DNA of 19,171 nucleotides, taken from Thermoplasmata archaeon (GTDB lineage: Archaea > Thermoplasmatota > Thermoplasmata > Thermoplasmatales > Thermoplasmataceae). The notes below the pieces were generated by a model. That model was not told where the DNA came from. It saw only the letters and a list, made by a program, of their open reading frames with translations, and did not search any database. This document shows, one piece after another, positions 12,697-19,171 of this stretch (its first letter is position 1; each line of letters opens with the position of its first letter). The translations under genes and the position numbers were made by a program. Location of the stretch: the NCBI GenBank assembly GCA_021797265.1, contig JAJZZZ010000010.1, forward strand, positions 1 to 19,171. Reading direction: 5' to 3'.

Positions 12697-13974
12697 ATGC
12701 ACAGGTGGATACAGTATGCTGGCATAGTGGTCATTCTGTTCTCCCTCTTTATAATGGCATTCTCAGCTTCTGATGTTTACAGCCAGCAGATAATTTCCAG
12801 CAGTTTCAACCAAAAGGCGGTGGACGTCTATATATCTCCTGAGATCAACATATGGATTAAGAGCACAGGGGAAATTCAGTGGTCATCGTCGCTCCATTCT
12901 GCTCAGTTCTATCTTATACCCGCGTCAAAAATTTCTCAACTGAACGGAAACAATGCCGATCATCTGGCCATCCCTCCCATAGAATATGCTGGTGGGCCGG
13001 ACACATACCTCTACCAGGATCTCTCTGGATCATACTATGTTGTTGCCATATCTGTTGCAAATCCTTCGAACTACACCACATACATCTTCAGCCACCCACC
13101 ATATCCTGCTGATGAACTGGTTGGTGGACCCAATAACTACAATACAGCACAGCACGTTCTCCTGTATTCCATCCTGCTCATGTTACTGGGATTCTCGATG
13201 ATCTTTGCGGAACCGGCTATGATTAAGGCCAGGAGGATTAGGTCGAGAGGTAGGTCCGTATCCAGATCAGTTCTGAAATCCTTGTGCACGGGAATGCGAA
13301 GATCTGGGACAGCTCTCAATAAGCACAGAACAGTGTCCCTGATACTCGTTTTGATTTTGGTCTTCTCTCTCATGACTGTTGCTCAGGACAGTTCATTGCC
13401 AAAGGTTATTCCGATCCTTCCAGCAGAAACTGTGCGAGGTTTCAATGTTTCAGGAAATTATAACAGCAATTTTTCATTTTGGATGTATTCACCTGCCGTT
13501 TCCGCTAAATATCATGTTATCATGATAGGCCCGCTCCCACAGTATGGTGGCATAAATTCCTCCACGATTTATGGGTGGGACTACAGCGTAATGATAATTA
13601 AGACTGCGCAGAATGCTTCATTTCCAAGGCCCCAACAGACCTTGATTATCAGTAATGTCTCCGTTTCCATTGGGAAATATTTGCTACCTTTTCGCGAAAA
13701 TATCTGGGACACGGGTCTGGTGTACTTCAACGGCGGTACCGTTACAAACCCGTCTGGAACGTTTGATACAGGAAATGAATATGGTCTTGAGGTGGAGCCA
13801 GTCAACGAGATTTCGTGCAACATTCCGAATGGTAATTATACCATGAATATCAACATCAGACTTGAACCCGTTAGTGTCCTTGGACCTTATCATCTGGGTG
13901 GAAAGGAAACAACCATTGGCATTACATTTCCTGTATACATAAACAACACTGTTGTGATTGATAATCCAGTCTGA
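12697..13974 (+). CDS. Membrane-anchored surface protein, unknown function
   Basis: A 425-residue protein that I do not recognise. Three membrane helices are visible: about 7-24 (signal anchor), 152-172 and 213-229. The region between the last two is strongly basic (KARRIRSRGRSVSRSVLKS) and must be cytoplasmic. Residues 25-150 and 230-425 should then face outside; both are rich in Ser, Tyr, Pro and Asn, with many N-x-S/T sequons (NYT, NVS, NFS, NSS, NAS, NNT) and strand-like patterns. This suggests a glycosylated cell-surface protein. The helix-plus-ectodomain plan occurs twice, which may reflect an old duplication. It is monocistronic behind a clear TATA box. No enzyme or binding motif is seen. 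Confidence 0.75.
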   Translation: MHRWIQYAGIVVILFSLFIMAFSASDVYSQQIISSSFNQKAVDVYISPEINIWIKSTGEIQWSSSLHSAQFYLIPASKISQLNGNNADHLAIPPIEYAGGPDTYLYQDLSGSYYVVAISVANPSNYTTYIFSHPPYPADELVGGPNNYNTAQHVLLYSILLMLLGFSMIFAEPAMIKARRIRSRGRSVSRSVLKSLCTGMRRSGTALNKHRTVSLILVLILVFSLMTVAQDSSLPKVIPILPAETVRGFNVSGNYNSNFSFWMYSPAVSAKYHVIMIGPLPQYGGINSSTIYGWDYSVMIIKTAQNASFPRPQQTLIISNVSVSIGKYLLPFRENIWDTGLVYFNGGTVTNPSGTFDTGNEYGLEVEPVNEISCNIPNGNYTMNINIRLEPVSVLGPYHLGGKETTIGITFPVYINNTVVIDNPV

Positions 13975-14094
13975 AGGTTTGTCACGCTATTCATTTAAAA
14001 GAATTGAAGGCTCTGATTGTTTCCTGAGTGAAATCCGTGCACCTCTTGCCGCAGTGTCGCGGGTTTTAAATTTTCTCTCAAATGCCCATCAACA

Positions 14095-14103
14095 ATTATA
14101 AAA
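14095..14103 (+). promoter_or_regulatory. TATA box of the ether-lipid gene pair
   Basis: ATTATAAAA is centred about 29 bases before the ATG at 14128. It is the only good candidate in the 153-base gap after the surface protein gene, which otherwise holds nothing I can support. Confidence 0.45.
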
Positions 14104-14127
14104 GCACAGGATCATTTCCCGACAGGA

Positions 14128-14946
14128 ATGAATCCTTGGTTGAAGATTATTCGCCCTGTTAATGGCATCATGGGTGTGGTGGCTACATTCATATCGGGGT
14201 TCATAGGCGCAGGTTTGCACTTTATGGATTTTATACGTTTTGTTGTAATTGCGGCGGTGGCAGTCTTTCTTGTCACCTCGGGCGGGAATATCATAAATGA
14301 TGTGGTTGACGTTGACACTGACAGGATCAATCACCCGCAAAGACCACTGGTCACAGGGCAGATAAGCAGTAATTCTGCAAAAACAGGAGTAGCAGTAATG
14401 TTCGCGGCTGCAATAGTAATCTCCGTCATCCTGATATCTCCTCTTGCCGGCGCCGTTGTAGTAATTGCAGAGGCATTCCTGTTGGGATACGAGCTTAAGA
14501 CAAAGAAACTGGGCCTTTCTGGAAATGTGATGATAAGCGTCCTGGTTGGCCTAATCTTCATATTCGGTGGCATAGCTGTCAATTCCATAGACAGGATGCT
14601 GATTCTCTTCCTCATGGCAACCCTTGCAAATCTTTCCAGGGAGGTCATAAAGGACATCCAGGACATAAAAGGGGATGTTGACAGGATGACGCTCCCCAAG
14701 AAGCGTGGCATAAGATTCGCTGCATATTTTGCTTCCGCTTCTGTAATCCTGGCAGTGATAATATCATATTTTCCGTATTACCTTAAAATATTCGGCATAT
14801 ATTACCTGATATCTGTTGCCTTCTCTGATGCCCTGTTCCTTGCTTCTGTGGCAATGATTCCAAGGGACCCGGGAAAGAGCCAGCAGGTCTCAAAACTGGC
14901 CATGATCATTGGTCTGGCTTCATTCGCAGTGGGCGGTATATCTTGA
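14128..14946 (+). CDS. Digeranylgeranylglyceryl phosphate synthase (UbiA family)
   Basis: A 272-residue membrane prenyltransferase that should add the second geranylgeranyl chain to geranylgeranylglyceryl phosphate, the second ether bond of archaeal lipids. It has about eight hydrophobic helices and both Asp-rich UbiA motifs: NDVVDVDTDRINHP (57-70) followed by QRPLVTGQIS, and REVIKDIQDIKGDVDR (171-186), which bind the prenyl diphosphate through magnesium. UbiA enzymes serve several pathways, but RPLVTGQIS is typical of the archaeal lipid clade. The next gene encodes the enzyme for the preceding reaction, which strongly supports the call. Its end overlaps that gene by four bases if the TTG start is right. 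Confidence 0.92.
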   Translation: MNPWLKIIRPVNGIMGVVATFISGFIGAGLHFMDFIRFVVIAAVAVFLVTSGGNIINDVVDVDTDRINHPQRPLVTGQISSNSAKTGVAVMFAAAIVISVILISPLAGAVVVIAEAFLLGYELKTKKLGLSGNVMISVLVGLIFIFGGIAVNSIDRMLILFLMATLANLSREVIKDIQDIKGDVDRMTLPKKRGIRFAAYFASASVILAVIISYFPYYLKIFGIYYLISVAFSDALFLASVAMIPRDPGKSQQVSKLAMIIGLASFAVGGIS

Positions 14947-15698
14947 ACGTGTACTCAGAAATCCTTGAAAAGTTGAAAAAGCAGAAGATCCACATGACCC
15001 TCATTGATCCTGCCAGGCAGACTCCGGAACACTCCGCTGATATTGCCTGGGAAGCCGAAAGGGCTGGAACAGACTACATAATGATTGGCGGATCAACGGA
15101 AATTGACAGAAGGAAGATGGATCAGACCATCCAGGAGATAAAGAAAAAATGCAGCAGGAAGATCATAATATTTCCCGGTTCATCGGCAATGATAAGTCCC
15201 CATGCCGATGCCATATATTTCATGAGCCTCCTTAATTCCAGGTCGCCGGAGTTTCTTTTCAGGCACCAGGTAAGGGCTGCACCTCACCTGAAAAAAATGG
15301 GGATTGAAACAATTCCCATGGGCTACCTGGTCTTCTCTCCGGGCATGACAGTGGGAAAAGTTGGCGAGGCAGACCTTCTTGACGGCAGTGATCCGGTTCC
15401 TGCTGTATCATATTCACTTGCGGCGGAAATGATGGGAATGAAGCTCGTATACCTTGAATCGGGTAGCGGGTCCCCGTCCACAGTATCTCCCGGCGTGGTC
15501 TCAGCAGTGAAGCATGAAACCTCAATTCCCATAATAGTTGGTGGTGGCATAAGGGATTCAGAAAACGCCAGGAAGCTTGCGGAATCCGGGGCAGATATAA
15601 TTGTGACAGGCACTATTGTGGAAGGATGTACTGACATATACCAGAGGCTTATGCCCATCATCAAGGCTGTACATTCCAGCAATATGAATAGATTTTAA
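14943..15698 (+). CDS. Geranylgeranylglyceryl phosphate synthase (GGGPS)
   Basis: A 251-residue TIM-barrel enzyme of the PcrB/GGGPS family that joins geranylgeranyl diphosphate to sn-glycerol-1-phosphate, the first committed step of archaeal ether lipids. Motifs in order are HMTLIDPARQTPE (17-29), MIGGSTEIDR (47-56), KIIIFPGS (73-80), YLESGSGSPSTVSP (170-183), IIVGGGIRDSENARKL (197-212) and the phosphate-binding ADIIVTGTIVE (217-227). The start is either TTG at 14943, overlapping the previous stop, or GTG at 14949; both give the full barrel. Together with the UbiA gene it forms a two-step lipid operon that may extend to purS, 22 bases downstream. Confidence 0.95.
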   Translation: MNVYSEILEKLKKQKIHMTLIDPARQTPEHSADIAWEAERAGTDYIMIGGSTEIDRRKMDQTIQEIKKKCSRKIIIFPGSSAMISPHADAIYFMSLLNSRSPEFLFRHQVRAAPHLKKMGIETIPMGYLVFSPGMTVGKVGEADLLDGSDPVPAVSYSLAAEMMGMKLVYLESGSGSPSTVSPGVVSAVKHETSIPIIVGGGIRDSENARKLAESGADIIVTGTIVEGCTDIYQRLMPIIKAVHSSNMNRF

Positions 15699-15712
15699 TT
15701 TCCCATAACACT

Positions 15713-15718
15713 AAGGAG
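15713..15718 (+). promoter_or_regulatory. Shine-Dalgarno of purS, unusually close
   Basis: AAGGAG ends only two bases before the ATG of purS, closer than the usual five to nine. No alternative downstream ATG leaves a complete PurS. Confidence 0.45.
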
Positions 15719-15720
15719 CC

Positions 15721-15966
15721 ATGCCTGTTGTGGTCATAAAGGTGGAATACCTTCCGGGTGTTGAGGATCCTGAAGCGCTCACAATTCTCAAAAATCTTAA
15801 CATTCTTGGATATGGAAGTGTGAGATCGGTGCAGACATCAAAATCATATGAGCTTAATATTGAAGGCAGTGCAGCAGAGGCAAAGAAAATAGCTGAAGAT
15901 GTTGCGGAAAAGATTCTCACTAACCCCGTGATTCAGAAATATTCAATAAGGATACTGAAAAAATGA
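15721..15966 (+). CDS. purS: Phosphoribosylformylglycinamidine synthase, PurS subunit
   Basis: An 81-residue small subunit that joins PurL and PurQ into the complex making formylglycinamidine ribonucleotide, step four of purine synthesis. It shows the PurS pattern: a first strand VVVIKVEYLPGVEDPEALTI, the NLNILGYGSVRSVQTSKSYE segment with the G-Y-x-x-V that contacts partners, and the final LTNPVIQKYSIRIL. The length is normal. Its stop overlaps the PurL start by four bases (ATGA), which suits equal production of both subunits. PurQ, the glutaminase, is not in this window. Confidence 0.95.
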   Translation: MPVVVIKVEYLPGVEDPEALTILKNLNILGYGSVRSVQTSKSYELNIEGSAAEAKKIAEDVAEKILTNPVIQKYSIRILKK

Positions 15967-18269
15967 CAGAAGTTGCTGAAACACAGATCAAGGTGCAGAT
16001 TCTTGGCAAGACTCCCCAGTACTTGATGAAGCTGAGCCAGTCCATGTCGCTGGGGCTTTCCCAGGAGGAGATGATAATGCTCCAGAACTATTTTGAAAGC
16101 ATCGGCAGGGACCCCACGGATGTGGAGATGCAGGCAATGGCTCAGGCCTGGAGCGAACACTGTTGCTACAAATCATCAAAATTCTATCTCCGCAAATATT
16201 TTGGCGGCCTGGAGAAGCATGATGCAATTCTTGCAATGGAGGATGATGCAGGGGTTGTTGCTTTCGATGATGATTATGCCTATGTCCTGAAAATGGAGAG
16301 CCATAACCATCCCAGCGCTATTGAACCCTATGGAGGTGCGGCAACGGGTGTTGGTGGCATAATCAGGGATGTCCTCTGCATGGGGGCGCAGCCAATTGCT
16401 CTGGTTGACTCAATATATTTCGGGGAAGTGTGGGCGGAACAATGGAAGGAAAAGACACTGCATCCAAGATTCATATTGAATAGTGTTGTGGGAGGCATAA
16501 GGGATTACGGAAACAGGGTAGGCTTGCCAAACGTGGCCGGATCTGTTGATTTTGACCGTTCCTTCAATCATTCTCCGCTGGTAAACGCAGGCTGCATTGG
16601 CATTGTGCGCAAGGATGGCATAATTAGGAGCTTTGTTTCCAAGCCCGGTGACATTTTTGTCCTGGCTGGTGGAAGAACAGGCCGTGACGGAATACATGGG
16701 GTTAACTTTGCCTCGGCGAACCTCCAGGAAAAGAGCGGGCAGAATAAATCGGTGGTCCAGCTGGGAAACCCCATTGTGAAGGAACCATTGATACATGCAG
16801 TCCTGGAGGCGAGCGACGCGCATATCGTGGACGGCATGAAGGATCTTGGGGGTGGAGGCCTATCCAGTTCTGTGGGAGAAATGTGTCTCTCAGGCGGCGT
16901 TGCCGCTGAGATAGACCTTGAGAATGTTCTCCTGAAGGAACCTGGAATGCAGCCGTGGGAAATATGGATCAGCGAGAGCCAGGAAAGGATGCTCATGGCG
17001 ATTGATCCGTCAAACCTTCACGAGCTTTCCAGGATTTTCCAGAAGTGGGACATTGAGTTCTCAGTTATAGGAAGGATTGTGGAGGGAAACAACCTGGTCA
17101 TCCGCCATAATGGATTAACTGTGCTGGATCTAGATCTGGATTTCCTTACCTCTGGACCAGTATACTGCAGGAACTATGAGATACCTGACAAAAAAATTAT
17201 AGATTATGTGCTTCCTGCTGAAAATTTCAACCTGAAGGATCTACTGATGAAATTCCTTGCGGATCCTGAAAACTGTGCGCGCTTCAACATAACAAGGCAG
17301 TACGATCACACGGTTCGTGGAAGCACCGTCATAAGGCCGCTGTCCGGGGAGCCGAACCATGAGACGCATTCGGATGCAGCCATTATCAAGCCAGTGGAAT
17401 CATCCAGCCGCGGACTTGCCATAACCGCAGGCTCCAGATATGATATGGTGGCAATTGATCCTCTTGCGGGAACCCTTGGCACAATGACCGAGGCATACCT
17501 GAATATACTGGCAACAGGAAGCATGCCCAACTCAGTGGTGGATTGCATAAATCTGGGTAACCCTGAAGACCCCATCATAATGGGACAGCTTGTGCAGATA
17601 TCTTCTGCAATTTCGGAATTCTGCAGGAAACTTTCTCTTCCTGTCGTGGCAGGAAACGTGAGCCTTTACAATCAGTATTCTGGAACTGACATCAAGCCGG
17701 TTCCCAACATAATGATGGTTGGCATCACGCCAGATGTTGCACATGCCGTAAGCACAGATTTCAAGAGGACCGGCAGTTCCATTTACATCATCGGCAGGGA
17801 ATCATCCTCACTGGGAGGAAGCCGCCTCCTGAAGTTTCTGGGAATAACATCGTCATCGGTGCCATGGTTTGACATGGAGGAACTTGCATCCATTTCCGGA
17901 CCATTCATCAGGGCGGCAGGCATGGATCTAATTCTTGCAGCCCATGATATTTCGTCAGGTGGGCTTATACAGGCGCTGCTGGAAATGTCATTCGGTTCAG
18001 GCATAGGATTCAGTGTGGATCTTTCTGAAATTTCTCCGGCAAGAACCTTGGAGAAGCTGTTTTCCGAGGGCGGGGAGCGCATTCTGGTTGAGGTTTCACA
18101 GGAAAATCATGAGAAGTTCATGGAACTGTTTGATGGGATACAGATCACCCGTATAGGCAGCACCATTGAAAACAGTATCACAATAACGGATTTGCAGATG
18201 CCCGTTCTTGATGGAACTATAGAAGAGTTCAGGGAAGCCTGGGTGCACGGGCTTGACAATTACATTTAG
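15963..18269 (+). CDS. purL: Phosphoribosylformylglycinamidine synthase, PurL subunit
   Basis: The 768-residue synthetase subunit that uses ATP and ammonia, passed from PurQ, to convert formylglycinamide ribonucleotide to the amidine. It is the small archaeal/Bacillus-type PurL with two AIRS-like halves. The catalytic WSEHCCYKSSK (63-73, His67), KMESHNHPSAIEPYGGAATG (110-129), VDGMKDLGGGGLSSSVGEM near 290, VVAGNVSLYNQYSGTD in the second half and AAHDISSGGLIQALLEMSFG near the C-terminus are all present and intact. There is no fused PurS or PurQ domain, consistent with the separate purS just upstream. The start codon overlaps the purS stop and the stop is nine bases before the next gene. Confidence 0.97.
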   Translation: MTEVAETQIKVQILGKTPQYLMKLSQSMSLGLSQEEMIMLQNYFESIGRDPTDVEMQAMAQAWSEHCCYKSSKFYLRKYFGGLEKHDAILAMEDDAGVVAFDDDYAYVLKMESHNHPSAIEPYGGAATGVGGIIRDVLCMGAQPIALVDSIYFGEVWAEQWKEKTLHPRFILNSVVGGIRDYGNRVGLPNVAGSVDFDRSFNHSPLVNAGCIGIVRKDGIIRSFVSKPGDIFVLAGGRTGRDGIHGVNFASANLQEKSGQNKSVVQLGNPIVKEPLIHAVLEASDAHIVDGMKDLGGGGLSSSVGEMCLSGGVAAEIDLENVLLKEPGMQPWEIWISESQERMLMAIDPSNLHELSRIFQKWDIEFSVIGRIVEGNNLVIRHNGLTVLDLDLDFLTSGPVYCRNYEIPDKKIIDYVLPAENFNLKDLLMKFLADPENCARFNITRQYDHTVRGSTVIRPLSGEPNHETHSDAAIIKPVESSSRGLAITAGSRYDMVAIDPLAGTLGTMTEAYLNILATGSMPNSVVDCINLGNPEDPIIMGQLVQISSAISEFCRKLSLPVVAGNVSLYNQYSGTDIKPVPNIMMVGITPDVAHAVSTDFKRTGSSIYIIGRESSSLGGSRLLKFLGITSSSVPWFDMEELASISGPFIRAAGMDLILAAHDISSGGLIQALLEMSFGSGIGFSVDLSEISPARTLEKLFSEGGERILVEVSQENHEKFMELFDGIQITRIGSTIENSITITDLQMPVLDGTIEEFREAWVHGLDNYI

Positions 18270-18278
18270 GTGCGAAAA

Positions 18279-18545
18279 ATGGTAGAAGACATATACATTA
18301 AGAGAGAGTATCTCAAGGATCAGGACGTAACAGTGGAAACTAACTACAGGCTTGGTTTTGACGCCGACAGGACCTGCGGTTTCTCAAGGGTATTCAAGGG
18401 ACGGCTGGATGATAAGCCGGAAGATGAAAATTACGAGATTTACCAGGAACTATATGAATGCGGACTTGACAGCCAGGAGGTTGAAAAGAGGCACATGAAG
18501 GTAGTTCAGGAAATCCTGGAAGGGCGCATAGACGTGGACTTCTAG
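18279..18545 (+). CDS. Small acidic protein of unknown function, in purSL operon
   Basis: An 88-residue soluble, acidic protein that I do not recognise. It reads MVEDIYIKREYLKDQDVTVE, then a segment NYRLGFDADRTCGFSRVFKG with a lone Cys, and a Glu-rich helical end (NYEIYQELYECGLDSQEVEK) closing with IDVDF. I chose the ATG at 18279, preceded by AGGTG with six-base spacing; the GTG at 18270 directly after purL is the alternative. Placement nine bases after purL suggests co-translation, and perhaps a role in purine synthesis, but that is inference from position only. It overlaps the end of ribK on the other strand by four bases. Confidence 0.7.
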   Translation: MVEDIYIKREYLKDQDVTVETNYRLGFDADRTCGFSRVFKGRLDDKPEDENYEIYQELYECGLDSQEVEKRHMKVVQEILEGRIDVDF

Positions 18546-19171
18546 TTGAATGGGCCTTCAATGTCCACAACGATTTTCTGGCCATCCTCAAGATGAAGCT
18601 TTTCCCTGAGGTACTCCGGCGATATTATTTCCATGATGTCGCTGTAGACTGACCTTTCCGGGAAGATCACCGCACATACAGTACCGTTAAGCTGCCCTCG
18701 GAAGCACTTTACGGGTCCATAGGTCCGATCCTCTGTGGTAAACCCGTCAATATGAATTCCGTCCATTGTTCTCAGTTTCCTGAGTGAGATTTCCTGGGAC
18801 GGATCGATTTTAACATTCAGGGTGCCAAGGTACGGTATGTATCCAAGCTTTTCCTGGAACTGGATGACGTAGTACTTCCTCGAAATGTAATATCTTCCTT
18901 CACCAAGGCCGCTCTGCACAGTTCCGGCAAGTTTCATCCTGGTTGGCTTCTCAAGTATTATTCCCAGATCAGTGTACTCTCTCAGTAGCAAATCCATGCC
19001 TTTGGCTGTGATTGAAATTTCCTGCCGTCTTCCATTCATCTGCCTTGTTACGAAACCCTCCTTAAGAAGATCAAGGATCAGTCGGGACGCTGTCTGCTGG
19101 CTTATTCCCATGAACTTTCCCAGGTCTCCGGATGAAAGAGAGACCTGTTGTTTTGATCCGCCAATGGTCTT
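18542..19171 (-). CDS. ribK: CTP-dependent riboflavin kinase with N-terminal winged helix, 5' partial
   Basis: This archaeal enzyme phosphorylates riboflavin to FMN using CTP rather than ATP. The visible 209 residues start with a winged helix-turn-helix: LSSGDLGKFMGISQQTASRL (about 12-31), LILDLLKEGFV and a wing RQMNGRRQEISIT. The kinase domain follows, with GTVQSGLGEGRYYIS (nucleotide loop), GYIPYLGTLNVKI, the GPVKCFRGQLNG strand and IISPEYLREKLHLEDGQKIV near the end. The frame is open to the window edge and the HTH begins upstream of the first in-view ATG (19111), so the true start lies outside. HTH-kinase fusion is known in Thermoplasma; it may let the enzyme control riboflavin genes. Confidence 0.93.
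   Translation of the reverse strand, partial: KTIGGSKQQVSLSSGDLGKFMGISQQTASRLILDLLKEGFVTRQMNGRRQEISITAKGMDLLLREYTDLGIILEKPTRMKLAGTVQSGLGEGRYYISRKYYVIQFQEKLGYIPYLGTLNVKIDPSQEISLRKLRTMDGIHIDGFTTEDRTYGPVKCFRGQLNGTVCAVIFPERSVYSDIMEIISPEYLREKLHLEDGQKIVVDIEGPFN

Noticed and set aside
12500..12727. 75-codon plus-strand open frame across the trm1/surface protein gap
   Set aside because: It has no promoter or ribosome-binding site, no recognisable pattern, and overlaps the TATA box and start of the real gene at 12697.
16410..16996. Two overlapping minus-strand open frames inside purL
   Set aside because: Both lie opposite conserved PurL motifs and have low-complexity, atypical composition; they are shadow frames.
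1..19171. tRNA, rRNA, CRISPR arrays or insertion sequences
   Set aside because: Reading the intergenic gaps on both strands showed no cloverleaf with a TTCGAAT-like arm, no regularly spaced repeats and no transposase motifs.

Overview
The window reads as chromosomal DNA of an archaeon, most likely in the Thermoplasmata (Thermoplasmatales-like). It carries archaeal lipid genes (a UbiA-type digeranylgeranylglyceryl phosphate synthase followed by geranylgeranylglyceryl phosphate synthase), archaeal Trm1, MptD-type dihydroneopterin aldolase, UPF0147, and a riboflavin kinase of the archaeal CTP-dependent type fused to a winged helix. Many genes have an A/T-rich TATA-like box about 22-31 bp before the start codon and no room for a leader, as expected for leaderless archaeal mRNAs. 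The genus is inference; no rRNA is present.

Layout. 1-288: end of a RimI-like acetyltransferase, facing a SAMHD1-like HD phosphohydrolase (296-1450, minus). 1558-2675: a small membrane protein, a stand-alone Lrp/AsnC ligand domain and UPF0147. 2819-4509: a winged-helix regulator, rpiA (minus) and a hotdog acyl-CoA thioesterase. 4753-8166: a compact three-gene operon for a type IV secretion or conjugation-like machine, comprising a two-helix VirB2-like pilin candidate, a VirB6/TrbL-like polytopic protein and a VirB4-like ATPase whose N-terminus looks like a fused PrgI/VirB3 segment. 8167-8412 (minus): a small two-helix membrane protein. 8588-10317: an ABC-2 exporter (ATPase and permease). 10507-12482: mptD, a THEP1-like protein with an eroded P-loop, and trm1. 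12697-13974: an unknown three-helix surface protein. 14128-15698: the two lipid ether-bond enzymes. 15721-18545: purS, purL and a small unknown acidic protein. 18542-19171 (minus): ribK, cut by the window end.

The most interesting part is the 4753-8166 operon. Its content and order (small pilin, VirB6-like channel, VirB4-like ATPase) match the minimal archaeal DNA-import machines Ced and Ted known from Crenarchaeota, which are homologous to bacterial conjugation machines. Here it sits among housekeeping genes, with no relaxase, coupling protein, integrase or att site in view. That suggests a resident, domesticated DNA-transfer apparatus rather than an integrated plasmid. The assignment rests on architecture and motifs read by eye and was not tested by database search.

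The remaining genes are ordinary metabolism: pentose phosphate, pterin, tRNA modification, ether lipid, purine and flavin synthesis. Oddities worth attention are the THEP1-like protein lacking the canonical GK[ST], the stop-to-stop junction of the secretion operon with the small membrane gene, and repeats in the leader of mptD. No tRNA, rRNA, CRISPR array, insertion sequence or origin was seen. No gene-free stretch exceeds 300 bases.
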